Source of the DNA: Anaerostipes sp.
GTDB lineage: Bacteria > Bacillota > Clostridia > Lachnospirales > Lachnospiraceae
DNA: 64,000 nt
Assembly: GCA_028704435.1 (NCBI GenBank)
Contig: JAQWFL010000010.1
Coordinates: 24,739 to 88,738, forward strand
Reading direction: 5' to 3'
Shown here in pieces: positions 54,933 through 62,783 of this stretch. The notes beneath the pieces were generated by a model. The model did no database searches, had not been told where the DNA came from, and worked only from the letters and a program-made list of their open reading frames with translations. Position numbers and translations under genes: made by a program. Each line of letters begins with the position of its first letter. The stretch's first letter is position 1.

Positions 54933-55003
54933 CTGGGCTAGCTGGATTCGAACCAGCGGTGCAGGAGTCAGAATCCTGTGCCTTACCACTTGGCGATAGC
55001 CCA
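54933..55003 (-). tRNA. tRNA-Gln (CTG)
   Basis: A 71-base cloverleaf: acceptor TGGGCTA/TAGCCCA, anticodon stem CAGGA/TCCTG with loop TTCTGAC (anticodon CTG), T-arm GGTTCGAATCC. CCA is not encoded. Confidence 0.93.
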
Positions 55004-55040
55004 ACAACTTCCTTAATATATCACGTGTTCATATTTCATG

Positions 55041-55418
55041 TCAATCATTTTTTGAAATATATTGAGCTAAAAATATATCTTTTATGTCTCCTTCTATTAA
55101 TTCAAAATAGATTGTTCCCTTTTCTCCAGCTTCGCTTTGCTCTGACTTGTCTTCTTGCTCTCCCATACTAATGCCCTGAATCCACCCTGTTCCTACTAGT
55201 TTTCCATGACAATTATACAAAGCAATTTCTTCTCCATGCTTATGACATCCACGAACAAAAATTGCTTTAACTACATACTGTCCTTCCTCTTGATATATTT
55301 CTTCAACATAAGAAAATACTTCTTTCTCCTTGTGAAGATTCATGATTCTTTCTTGATCTTCCTTATAATCACTTGACTCTTTCACTTTAAATCGATTCAA
55401 AAAACCACTTATATTCAT
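55041..55418 (-). CDS. Hypothetical protein, unknown function
   Basis: A 125-residue soluble protein, not recognised. The N-terminus is basic and helical (about 1-35), followed by a beta-rich middle (VFSYVEEIYQEEGQYVVKAIFVRGCHKHGEEIALYN, GTGWIQGI) with acidic linkers. It has no signal peptide or membrane segment. It lies between the tRNAs and a terminator, with its own short upstream region. Confidence 0.65.
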   Translation of the reverse strand: MNISGFLNRFKVKESSDYKEDQERIMNLHKEKEVFSYVEEIYQEEGQYVVKAIFVRGCHKHGEEIALYNCHGKLVGTGWIQGISMGEQEDKSEQSEAGEKGTIYFELIEGDIKDIFLAQYISKND

Positions 55419-55447
55419 ATATTGTTCCTTTTTCCTTTTATCATATC

Positions 55448-55493
55448 AAAAAAAAAGCGGCGCTACAATATGGGATTCCATATCCTAACACCT
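55448..55493 (-). terminator. Intrinsic terminator after the minus-strand XRE gene
   Basis: A long imperfect stem (about 15 positions, two of them G-T and one mismatch) between GGTGTTAGGATATGG and its partner ending in GCGCC, followed by nine T on the minus strand. Confidence 0.7.
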
Positions 55494-55498
55494 CTTCT

Positions 55499-55735
55499 CT
55501 ATTCATCTATATGAATCTCTTCCTGTTCTAAAAATTCTGTAAAATCATCTATTTTTCCACCCAGTGTTTTTATCAATGGGAGAATATGCATCTTTCCTGT
55601 TGGTTTTCCATGGATTGCCTCGCTTATTCTTGGGTAAGCAATATTCATCTCCTTGGCCAAGGTTCTCTGTGTAAGTTCTTGCTGTATCATCTGAATCTTA
55701 ACCCACTTTTCAAATTCCTTGTACGTACGAACCAT
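55499..55735 (-). CDS. Short helix-turn-helix protein (XRE-like)
   Basis: A 78-residue DNA-binding protein. LTQRTLAKEMNIAYPRISEAIHGKPTGK is a helix-turn-helix with the recognition helix near YPRISEAIHG; the C-terminus is acidic. It resembles small phage or mobile-element repressors. Divergent from another XRE gene across a spacer with three repeated boxes and a promoter holding a palindrome. Confidence 0.8.
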   Translation of the reverse strand: MVRTYKEFEKWVKIQMIQQELTQRTLAKEMNIAYPRISEAIHGKPTGKMHILPLIKTLGGKIDDFTEFLEQEEIHIDE

Positions 55736-55769
55736 AAATGTAAATACTCTCCTTTCCCTTTTTGCTTAT

Positions 55770-55857
55770 ATTATATCTCTCTATATTTAGAGATGTCAAG
55801 GTATAACACTATCTCTTTGTATATTTATGTTGCATTTTGTATTTACTCTCTATATTT
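55770..55857. promoter_or_regulatory. Divergent control region with three related boxes
   Basis: A minus-strand promoter TTGACA (55794-55799), 18-base spacer, TATAAT (55770-55775) serves the short XRE gene; the spacer contains ATCTCT...AGAGAT. Three similar boxes, close to ATCTCTnTATATTT, lie at 55775-55788, 55811-55826 and 55845-55857, about 35 bases apart. The layout recalls lysogeny-type operators. Confidence 0.5.
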
Positions 55858-55912
55858 GTTATGTTACAATTCTGAATGTAGCATTGTTACAAACGAAAAA
55901 ACGAGGTATGAT

Positions 55913-56170
55913 ATGTTTCCAGAAAGATTAGATCATTATTTAACGAAGCATGGTATTTCTAATTATAAAATTGAAAAAGCAACAAAGATATCTAATAGTC
56001 TTGTTGGTTATTGGCGAAAAGGGAGCAAAACTCCAACTTTGTGTAACCTCATTAAATTATGTGACTATTTAGATGTTCCTATCGACTATCTTACAGGTCG
56101 AATGAATGAAGATGAATATAAGTTGCTCCTTCATTATCGTGACACTCTAGAAAAGAAAAGCAAAAAATAA
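55913..56170 (+). CDS. XRE-family transcriptional regulator
   Basis: An 85-residue helix-turn-helix protein (LDHYLTKHGISNYKIEKATKISNSLVGYWRKGSKTPTLCNLIKLCDYLDVPIDYLTGR), the common repressor fold in Firmicutes phages and plasmids. The start at 55913 follows GAGGT; the much longer ORF upstream overlaps the promoter region and opposing gene and is not coding. It precedes the leu T-box leader. Confidence 0.85.
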   Translation: MFPERLDHYLTKHGISNYKIEKATKISNSLVGYWRKGSKTPTLCNLIKLCDYLDVPIDYLTGRMNEDEYKLLLHYRDTLEKKSKK

Positions 56171-56179
56171 TTTCATATG

Positions 56180-56208
56180 TTGACACATATTACAAAGTAT
56201 GTTAGATT
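56180..56208 (+). promoter_or_regulatory. Sigma-A promoter of the leuA T-box transcript
   Basis: TTGACA (56180-56185), 17-base spacer, TAGATT (56203-56208). Confidence 0.75.
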
Positions 56209-56229
56209 AACCATATTATCTATTTTAAA

Positions 56230-56500
56230 TACGTTGACGAGGAATAGTAAGTAGTCCAATTCATACAGAGAGCTGTTGGTCGGTGTGAAACAGTTGTTGA
56301 AGATTATTGAACTCGCCTCTGAGTAGCTTGCTGAACACTGTAGTAGGTATAGCCGGTTCCAACCGTTACATTGGAAAGATATCAGTTTATAACTCGTATC
56401 GATATAAGTGCACATATATTATGTGAATTAGAGTGGTACCACGGACATTTTGCCTTCGTCTCTATCCTAAAGTTATTAGGGGAGTCGGAGTTTTTTTTAT
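56230..56500 (+). promoter_or_regulatory. Leu T-box leader, full-length type
   Basis: tRNA-Leu-sensing attenuator filling the 56171-56572 gap. Stem I begins near GACGAGGA and has an AG-bulge region (CAGAGAGCTG) and GGTGTGAAAC distal loop; the specifier after GAA is CTC (56312-56314), a Leu codon. The T-box TGGTACCACGG is at 56434-56444. A terminator stem ending in eight T (about 56455-56498) follows. It controls leuA. Confidence 0.9.
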
Positions 56501-56572
56501 GTTTAAGGATATTATGTCTCTTATTTTAATATATATGCACAGTATCAAGCTATTATGAAAGGAGGTTCATTC

Positions 56573-58231
56573 ATGAACCCAAACAAATATCAAAGACAGT
56601 ATTTTATGCCACCAGAACCATCTTTAGACTGGGCATCTAAAGAATACATTACAAAAGCGCCAACATGGTGCAGCGTTGATTTACGTGACGGAAACCAAGC
56701 CCTTATTATTCCAATGAGTCTAGATGAAAAGATAAAGTTTTTCCAATACCTTGTAGATGTGGGCTTCAAGGAAATTGAAGTTGGATTCCCTGCTGCATCT
56801 GAGACTGAATATACATTTTTACGCACTCTTATCGAAAAAGATTTAATTCCCGATGATGTTACCATTCAGGTATTAACTCAAGCAAGAGAACATATTATTA
56901 AGAAGACCTTTGCTGCTCTTAAAGGAGCAAAAAAAGCAATTGTCCACGTATATAACTCAACATCTGTAGCACAAAGACAACAAGTCTTCAAAAAATCAAA
57001 AGAAGAAATCTTAAAAATCGCTACCGATGGTGCATCATTACTAAAAAAACTAGCAGATGAAACAGAAGGAAACTTCCAATTTGAATATTCACCAGAAAGT
57101 TTTACTGGAACAGAAGTGGAATATGCTCTTGAAGTTTGTAATGCTGTTCTTGATATCTGGCAACCTCGTCCTGACTGGAAAGTTATCATTAACCTTCCCG
57201 TTACTGTACAGCTTTCTATGCCTCACGTATATGCAAGTCAGATTGAATATATGAGCAAACATATGAAGTATCGTGAAAATGTAGTGCTTTCACTTCACCC
57301 TCACAATGACCGTGGATGTGGTGTCGCTGATACCGAGTTAGCTCTTTTAGCTGGTGCTGATCGTGTTGAAGGAACATTATTTGGTAACGGCGAAAGAACT
57401 GGTAATGTTGACATTGTAACCGTTGCTTTGAATATGTATTCACATGGTGTAGATCCAGAATTAGATTTTTCTAATTTACCTAAGCTTACGAAAGCTTATG
57501 AAGAACTAACAAGAATGGATATATATGTTAGACAGCCATATTCTGGAAAGCTTGTTTTTGCAGCCTTCTCTGGATCCCATCAGGATGCCATCGCCAAGGG
57601 TATGCATCTACGACAAGAAGAACAATGTGACCACTGGGATGTTCCATATCTTCCAATTGATCCAAAGGATATTGGACGTGAATATGAAAGTGATGTTATA
57701 AGGATTAACAGTCAGTCTGGAAAAGGCGGTGTCGCTTATGTCTTAGAAGAAAACTTTGGATTCCATATTCCAGGTAAAATGCGTGAAGATGTTGGTTATA
57801 TAGTGAAAGATATTTCTGACAAAAAGCATAAAGAACTAGTACCAAAAGAAATTCTTGAAATCTTTAAATCTGTTTACACAAACATTGAAATACCTGTAAA
57901 GCTAAAAGAATGCCACTTTACACAAAAAGATGGTGGAATTGAAGCTGAGATTTCTCTTGATAAATCTGGTGTTTCTAAGCTTTACCACGGCAAAGGAAAT
58001 GGTCGTCTTGATGCAGTAAGCAATGCTCTTCAACGACACAGCGACTTAAACTATTCTGTCGTATCTTATCACGAACACGCTTTAAATGTTGGTTCCAACT
58101 CAAAAGCTTGCTCTTATGTCGCAATTCAACAGCCAAATGGAACCATTACATGGGGTGCTGGAATTGATGAGGATATTATTACCGCTTCTGTCCATGCATT
58201 AATTAGTGCAGTGAATCGAATTGGTGAATAA
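56573..58231 (+). CDS. leuA: 2-Isopropylmalate synthase (LeuA2 type)
   Basis: First committed step of leucine synthesis: acetyl-CoA plus 2-oxoisovalerate to 2-isopropylmalate. Its 552 residues are of the longer LeuA2 class. The TIM-barrel start is APTWCSVDLRDGNQALI with the metal-binding Asp; HPHNDRGCGVADTELAL and GNGERTGNVD follow; the C-terminal leucine-binding regulatory domain begins about residue 435. The start at 56573 follows AAAGGAGG. No leuBCD follows, so the rest of the pathway is elsewhere. Regulated by the Leu T-box and probably by leucine itself. Confidence 0.96.
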   Translation: MNPNKYQRQYFMPPEPSLDWASKEYITKAPTWCSVDLRDGNQALIIPMSLDEKIKFFQYLVDVGFKEIEVGFPAASETEYTFLRTLIEKDLIPDDVTIQVLTQAREHIIKKTFAALKGAKKAIVHVYNSTSVAQRQQVFKKSKEEILKIATDGASLLKKLADETEGNFQFEYSPESFTGTEVEYALEVCNAVLDIWQPRPDWKVIINLPVTVQLSMPHVYASQIEYMSKHMKYRENVVLSLHPHNDRGCGVADTELALLAGADRVEGTLFGNGERTGNVDIVTVALNMYSHGVDPELDFSNLPKLTKAYEELTRMDIYVRQPYSGKLVFAAFSGSHQDAIAKGMHLRQEEQCDHWDVPYLPIDPKDIGREYESDVIRINSQSGKGGVAYVLEENFGFHIPGKMREDVGYIVKDISDKKHKELVPKEILEIFKSVYTNIEIPVKLKECHFTQKDGGIEAEISLDKSGVSKLYHGKGNGRLDAVSNALQRHSDLNYSVVSYHEHALNVGSNSKACSYVAIQQPNGTITWGAGIDEDIITASVHALISAVNRIGE

Positions 58232-58279
58232 CAGATAAAGACTATATACTTAAAAAGGGCTGTAAAATAAGTCCTTAAT

Positions 58280-58323
58280 AAAGAATCGTCAGTTCCGGCA
58301 AATGCTGGTTCTGACGATTCTTT
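58280..58323 (+). terminator. Hairpin after leuA
   Basis: A 13-bp outer stem (AAAGAATCGTCAG / CTGACGATTCTTT) with an inner CCGGC/GCTGG hairpin; the T tract after it is short. Bases 58324-58511 hold no gene I can support. Confidence 0.65.
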
Positions 58324-58511
58324 GCTTTTCCATTGAATATTTACTCCACTTATTTAAATGCTTTTATAAAAAAGTGTGTATTATCTAATTATACAAAAAA
58401 ACACTTAAAACTTACAAACTCTCTTTGTGGAGTTTTTTCCAGACCTTATTTCATATTTTAAAATTTGGGAATATACGAACGAAAAGCAGTCTAGGGTGAA
58501 TAGAATACCCA

Positions 58512-59174
58512 ATGGTAAGAACAAAACGTCTCAGGGTGCCAAATATGAAGCGTGACACGTGGACATATGATGAGATTAGCCTATTTATAAATTCAAAAGA
58601 AGCTAAATCCAGCCATTATTATGAAATGTATTGCTGCTCCCTCCTACTTGGTCCTCGTCCTGGAGAAGTCTGCGGGCTGTCTGAGGATGATTTTGATTTA
58701 AAACATCATATATTCACTTACAATCGTGGATTAGACAAATACGGAAATTTAACAGATTTGAAAAACGCTCAATCACATCGACCCACATATGTACCAGATG
58801 TACTATACAATCTGGTGAAAAAGAAATTAATTTGGAAAAAAGAAATGAAGTTGATGTATACAGATAAATTCAGAAACAATTTTTTGTTTAACACAGAGAT
58901 TGGAACCCCTGTTACACCAAATCATTATTCTAGAATGTTCAAGCGTACATTAAAAAGATATAATGCAAATCATGATCAGAAGCTAACTGAAATAACATTG
59001 TACGAATGCAGGCATACATTCGCAACAACAAATCTAGAACGTGGTGAGTCGGATAAATTGCTTTCAGAAATTATGGGGAATTCCGTCAAAACATTCTTGC
59101 AAAAATATGCTCATGTTCGAGGAAAAAAAGAAGAAAATACACTTGAAAAATACTCTAATATCATCTTCAAATAA
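58512..59174 (+). pseudogene. Tyrosine recombinase (integrase) C-terminal fragment
   Basis: A 220-residue piece matching only the catalytic part of phage or ICE integrases; the N-terminal arm- and core-binding domains are missing and a stop lies just upstream in frame. Arg (R49 in GPRPGEV), Lys (K84), Arg (R167 in YECRHTF) and Tyr (Y199 in KYAHV) are present, but the two usual histidines are replaced by Y164 and N190. It is probably inactive. It ends about 100 bases from tRNA-Glu, a common integration target, suggesting the remains of an excised or decayed element. Confidence 0.8.
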
Positions 59175-59231
59175 CCAATGAATATCAACTGACGTAAAGC
59201 ATTTTCGTAAAGCACTACTTTTCATTAAAAT

Positions 59232-59274
59232 AAAAAAACTCTCAAGATTGGCTTAATACCTTATCTTGAGAGTT
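59232..59274 (-). terminator. Terminator after tRNA-Glu
   Basis: A 12-bp stem (AACTCTCAAGAT / ATCTTGAGAGTT) followed by T on the minus strand. Confidence 0.8.
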
Positions 59275-59275
59275 A

Positions 59276-59347
59276 TGACCCCAACGAGAATTGAACTCGT
59301 GATTCGACCTTGAGAGGGTCGCGTCTTAACCGCTTGACCATGGGGCC
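59276..59347 (-). tRNA. tRNA-Glu (CTC)
   Basis: A 72-base cloverleaf: acceptor GGCCCCA/TGGGGTC, anticodon stem CGACC/GGTCG with loop CTCTCAA (anticodon CTC), T-arm GTTCAATTC. CCA is not encoded. Confidence 0.93.
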
Positions 59348-59420
59348 TCATAAATAACTTACTTTATCTATTATCCAAGTTTTCAAGAAAAAGTCAAGTC
59401 TTTTTTGTGATTTTTGCAGA

Positions 59421-59455
59421 AAAAATACCCCTGAAAGACAATTGTCTTTCAGGGG
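59421..59455 (-). terminator. Intrinsic terminator after the trpZ-like ATPase gene
   Basis: A 28-base perfect palindrome (59428-59455, CCCCTGAAAGACAA and its complement) followed by a T run on the minus strand. Confidence 0.9.
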
Positions 59456-59460
59456 CAGTA

Positions 59461-60255
59461 TTATGATAGCAACATTCTATCATTAGAAAAATCTTCTCCA
59501 CTTGCTTCTTCAAATTTTTGAAGAAGATCAGCTACTTTTAAGTTCTTTTTTTCTTCTCCAGATACATCATAAATAATGTGTCCCTCATTCATCATAATCA
59601 AACGATTACCTACTTTAATTGCATCCTTCATGTTATGGGTTACCATCATGGTCGTTAATTGATCCCTATCCACAATTAGTTCTGTTAAATCTAGCACCTT
59701 CTTTGCAGTCTTTGGATCCAGAGCCGCAGTATGTTCATCTAATAACAACAGACTAGGTTTTCTAAGTGTTGCCATAAGCAACGTAAGTGCTTGTCTCTGC
59801 CCTCCAGAAAGGAGTCCAACTTTAGATGTCATTCGATCCTCTAGTCCAAGATCTAGCATGGCAAGTCTCTCTTTATAAAGTTCTTTTTCCTTATGTGTAA
59901 TTCCCCAAGAAAGGCCTCTTTTCTTCCCTCTGCGATATGCCATTGCAAGGTTTTCTTCAATCTGCATTCCTGCAGCTGTTCCCATCATAGGATCTTGAAA
60001 TACTCTCCCAAGCATATTCGCTCTCTTGTGTTCCGGCCAATCCGAAATATCTTTATCATCAAGTAAAATTGTTCCTTTATCTATGGAATAGACTCCTGCA
60101 ACCATATTAAGAGTTGTAGATTTTCCTGCACCATTTCCTCCAATGATAGTTACGAAATCACCAGGATTCAAATGAAGATTAACTCCATTTAATGCTTTTT
60201 TTTCATTTGCAGTTCCTTTATTAAAGGTCTTATGTACATCTTTAATTCTTAACAT
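59461..60255 (-). CDS. ABC transporter ATP-binding protein (TrpZ-like)
   Basis: ATPase of a TrpXYZ-type importer, 264 residues. Walker A IGGNGAGKSTTLNM, signature LLSGGQRQALTL, Walker B LLLLDEHTAALD, H-loop MMVTHNMKD. This ABC subfamily is paired with ABC_sub_bind lipoproteins and carries aromatic amino acids or related compounds. It overlaps the permease stop by 7 bases. Its own substrate is not shown by sequence. Confidence 0.9.
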   Translation of the reverse strand: MLRIKDVHKTFNKGTANEKKALNGVNLHLNPGDFVTIIGGNGAGKSTTLNMVAGVYSIDKGTILLDDKDISDWPEHKRANMLGRVFQDPMMGTAAGMQIEENLAMAYRRGKKRGLSWGITHKEKELYKERLAMLDLGLEDRMTSKVGLLSGGQRQALTLLMATLRKPSLLLLDEHTAALDPKTAKKVLDLTELIVDRDQLTTMMVTHNMKDAIKVGNRLIMMNEGHIIYDVSGEEKKNLKVADLLQKFEEASGEDFSNDRMLLS

Positions 60256-61163
60256 GATGAATCCTCCTCACTTGCCGGAATTCTCTTTTGCATATACTTT
60301 GAACGAAGCGCTGGGATTCCCAAGGCCAATGCAACAACAATTGCCGTAAACAGCTTCATATCGTCTGTATTTAATCCAAAGTGTAGAACCAAAGAGATTA
60401 TCATACGATAAACAACGGAACCAACTACAACTGATACCAATACATAAACAAAGTTAAATCGATTTCCAAAAATAACCTCACCAATTACAATGGATGCAAG
60501 ACCAATTACAATGGATCCAATCCCCATTTTTACATCTCCATATCCCTGGTTTTGCCCTACCAAAGCACCAGATAATGCAATTAATCCATTGGAAAGTAAT
60601 AATCCAATTACCTTTGATGTATCTGTGTTTCCACCAAGGGCACGTACCATAAATTCATTGTTTCCAGTTGCACGAAGCGTACAACCAAGTTCTGTTCCAA
60701 AGAACCAATATAATATTAAAATTACAATAGCACAAAGAACTCCCCCAACAAGAAGTGTTGCCACTGTCTGCTCTAATCCAAATTGATTCATCACCAATGT
60801 GAATACTGTATCTTCTCCAAGTAGAGATGTATTTGGCTGTCCCATAATATGAATATTAACCGAATACAATGCTATCATCGTTAAAATTCCTGATAAAATA
60901 GCTGGAATCATAAACTTTGTATGAAGAAGTCCTGTAATAAACCCTGCAAACATTCCAGCAAGTGTAGCAAAAATTAAAGTTATAAAGGGATTAAATCCCA
61001 TAACAATCATAACCGAGCTAACACATCCACCCATTGCAAAACTACCTTCACAAGATAAATCAGCAATGTCCAATAATCTAAATGTAATATATACACCAAG
61101 TGCCATAATGCCCCATAAGGTTCCTTGTGCAATCGCACTTTGCATATTCATTAATAAATCCAT
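60249..61163 (-). CDS. ABC transporter permease (TrpY-like)
   Basis: Membrane subunit of 304 residues with about eight to nine segments, of the branched-chain/TrpY type. GVYITFRLLDIADLSCEGSFAMGG and GVLCAIVILILYWFFGTELGCTLRATGNNEFMVRALG are conserved; LRATGNN lies in the ATPase-contact loop. The start follows GAAGGAG and lies about 20 bases past a strong terminator, leaving no room for its own promoter, so expression depends on readthrough from upstream. Confidence 0.88.
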   Translation of the reverse strand: MDLLMNMQSAIAQGTLWGIMALGVYITFRLLDIADLSCEGSFAMGGCVSSVMIVMGFNPFITLIFATLAGMFAGFITGLLHTKFMIPAILSGILTMIALYSVNIHIMGQPNTSLLGEDTVFTLVMNQFGLEQTVATLLVGGVLCAIVILILYWFFGTELGCTLRATGNNEFMVRALGGNTDTSKVIGLLLSNGLIALSGALVGQNQGYGDVKMGIGSIVIGLASIVIGEVIFGNRFNFVYVLVSVVVGSVVYRMIISLVLHFGLNTDDMKLFTAIVVALALGIPALRSKYMQKRIPASEEDSSC

Positions 61164-61183
61164 GTTTTTGTCTCCTTCTAGTT

Positions 61184-61221
61184 AAAAAAGTATGCAAACC
61201 TGAAAACACAGGTTTACACAC
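61184..61221 (-). terminator. Terminator between glgA and the permease
   Basis: A 13-position stem (GTGTGTAAACCTG / CAGGTTTGCATAC, two wobble pairs) followed by six T on the minus strand. The permease ribosome site follows almost directly. Confidence 0.8.
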
Positions 61222-61235
61222 CTTTTACTTTCTCA

Positions 61236-62702
61236 TTATCCTAAAATCTCATCATATAATGCTTTATATGTTCCTGCTGAATAATCCCATGACCAGTCTG
61301 TTTTCATTCCTCTGTCCACAATCTTATTCCATTTTGCTTTTTGCTCATAAAATGTTGATTTTGCATATTCAATTTGATCAAATAATTCATCCCCATTATA
61401 ATTTGCAAAAGAAAAACCTGTTCCAGTTTGTTCAAATTCATTATAAGCTTCCACAGTATCTTTTAATCCACCTGTTTCTCTCACAATTGGAACGGTTCCA
61501 TAGCGTAATGCCATCAACTGTGTAAGTCCACATGGTTCAAACTGACTAGGAACTAACATTGCATCTACACTTCCATAAATCTTGTGGGACAATGCATCTG
61601 AATAACAAATATTGGCCGATACATTATTTGGATACTTTCCTTGATAGTAACGGAACATATCCTCATACCTTCCATCTCCAGTTCCCAAGACAATAAACTG
61701 AATATCTCCAGAAGCACAAATACGATCCATAACATAATCAACAATGTCTAATCCCTTTTGATCCGTTAATCTTGAAATAATTGCAATGGTAAACATCTTA
61801 TCTGATACTTCAAGTCCCAACTCTTCCTGCAATTTCTTTTTATTCTTTTTCTTAATCGTTCTAAAATTCTTCTGAGAATAGTTAAAGTACAAATCCTTAT
61901 CCGTCTCAGGATTGTATACTTTATAATCAATACCATTGACAATACCCCATAAACGATCATTTCTACCACGAAGAAGATCATCTAATCCCTCTCCATAATA
62001 TGAAGTTTGAATCTCTCCCGCATATGTACTACTCACAGTAGTAATATAATCTGAGTATACCAAGCCGCCTCGAAGTAAATTTGCCTCTCTATGTTCCCTT
62101 AGAACACCCATATCCTGATTCAAGCTTACCAAACGTCCTGGCACAAAACATTCATCTGGCAATCTTGTAACCCCTTGAATATGTGCTACATTCCACTTTC
62201 CTTGAAATCTTAAATTGTGGACTGTCATAATTGTTCTTATTCCACAATAGAACTCATTGCCCTGAAAAATTGAATTCAAATAAACTGGTACTAAACCTGC
62301 CTGCCAATCATGACAATGGATAATGTCTGGTCTAAAATCAATCACTGGTAAAATTGACAGTGCTGCCTTTGAAAAATAAGCGAATCGCTCAATGTCCTGA
62401 AACAAGTCATAATACGGAACTTCTCCCTTAAAATAATATTCATTGTCAATGAAATAATACTGAATACCGTCTAATTTCAAAGTCTTAATTCCTACATAGA
62501 CAATGTCATCTAAATAAAAGTTACCCAAATCTTTCATCTTACTCTTATATTCTGATTTAATACATTCATAATTTGGAATAATTACTCGAACATCATATTC
62601 TTTTTTATTAAAAATCTTTGGAAGGCTTCCAACAACGTCTGCAAGCCCCCCTGTTTTAATAAATGGTACACACTCTGAAGCTACAAATAAAATCTTTTTC
62701 AT
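61236..62702 (-). CDS. glgA: Glycogen synthase (ADP-glucose)
   Basis: GT5 glycosyltransferase of 488 residues adding glucose from ADP-glucose to glycogen, cytoplasmic. The ADP-glucose motif KTGGLADVVGSLPK is near the start, SRLTDQKGLD and GTGDGRYEDMF are in the second lobe, and EPCGLTQLMALRYGTVPIVRETGGLKDTV is the nucleotide-binding end. It is placed between the binding-protein gene and the permease gene of the TrpXYZ-type transporter, with no glycogen gene beside it. Confidence 0.95.
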   Translation of the reverse strand: MKKILFVASECVPFIKTGGLADVVGSLPKIFNKKEYDVRVIIPNYECIKSEYKSKMKDLGNFYLDDIVYVGIKTLKLDGIQYYFIDNEYYFKGEVPYYDLFQDIERFAYFSKAALSILPVIDFRPDIIHCHDWQAGLVPVYLNSIFQGNEFYCGIRTIMTVHNLRFQGKWNVAHIQGVTRLPDECFVPGRLVSLNQDMGVLREHREANLLRGGLVYSDYITTVSSTYAGEIQTSYYGEGLDDLLRGRNDRLWGIVNGIDYKVYNPETDKDLYFNYSQKNFRTIKKKNKKKLQEELGLEVSDKMFTIAIISRLTDQKGLDIVDYVMDRICASGDIQFIVLGTGDGRYEDMFRYYQGKYPNNVSANICYSDALSHKIYGSVDAMLVPSQFEPCGLTQLMALRYGTVPIVRETGGLKDTVEAYNEFEQTGTGFSFANYNGDELFDQIEYAKSTFYEQKAKWNKIVDRGMKTDWSWDYSAGTYKALYDEILG

Positions 62703-62783
62703 AATATTATATCCTTACCTTATATTAATTCATCGTTATCTGTTACTTCTACTTTACCATATATTTGATAAAAGTGAAAATAA

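Noticed and set aside
54769..55040. SAM (S-box) or Met T-box riboswitch before metN
   Set aside because: Looked for; the region is filled by two tRNA genes and a terminator, and no S-box or T-box core is present.
55586..55912. 109-codon N-terminal extension of the plus-strand XRE gene
   Set aside because: It overlaps the opposing XRE gene and the divergent promoter region, and a proper ribosome site precedes the ATG at 55913.
58280..58323. Large hairpin after leuA as an integron attC or insertion-sequence end
   Set aside because: No recombinase core sites, partner repeat or target duplication; it is placed as a leuA transcription terminator.
58512..59174. Complete functional integrase
   Set aside because: The N-terminal domains are missing with an in-frame stop upstream, and two catalytic histidine positions are changed.
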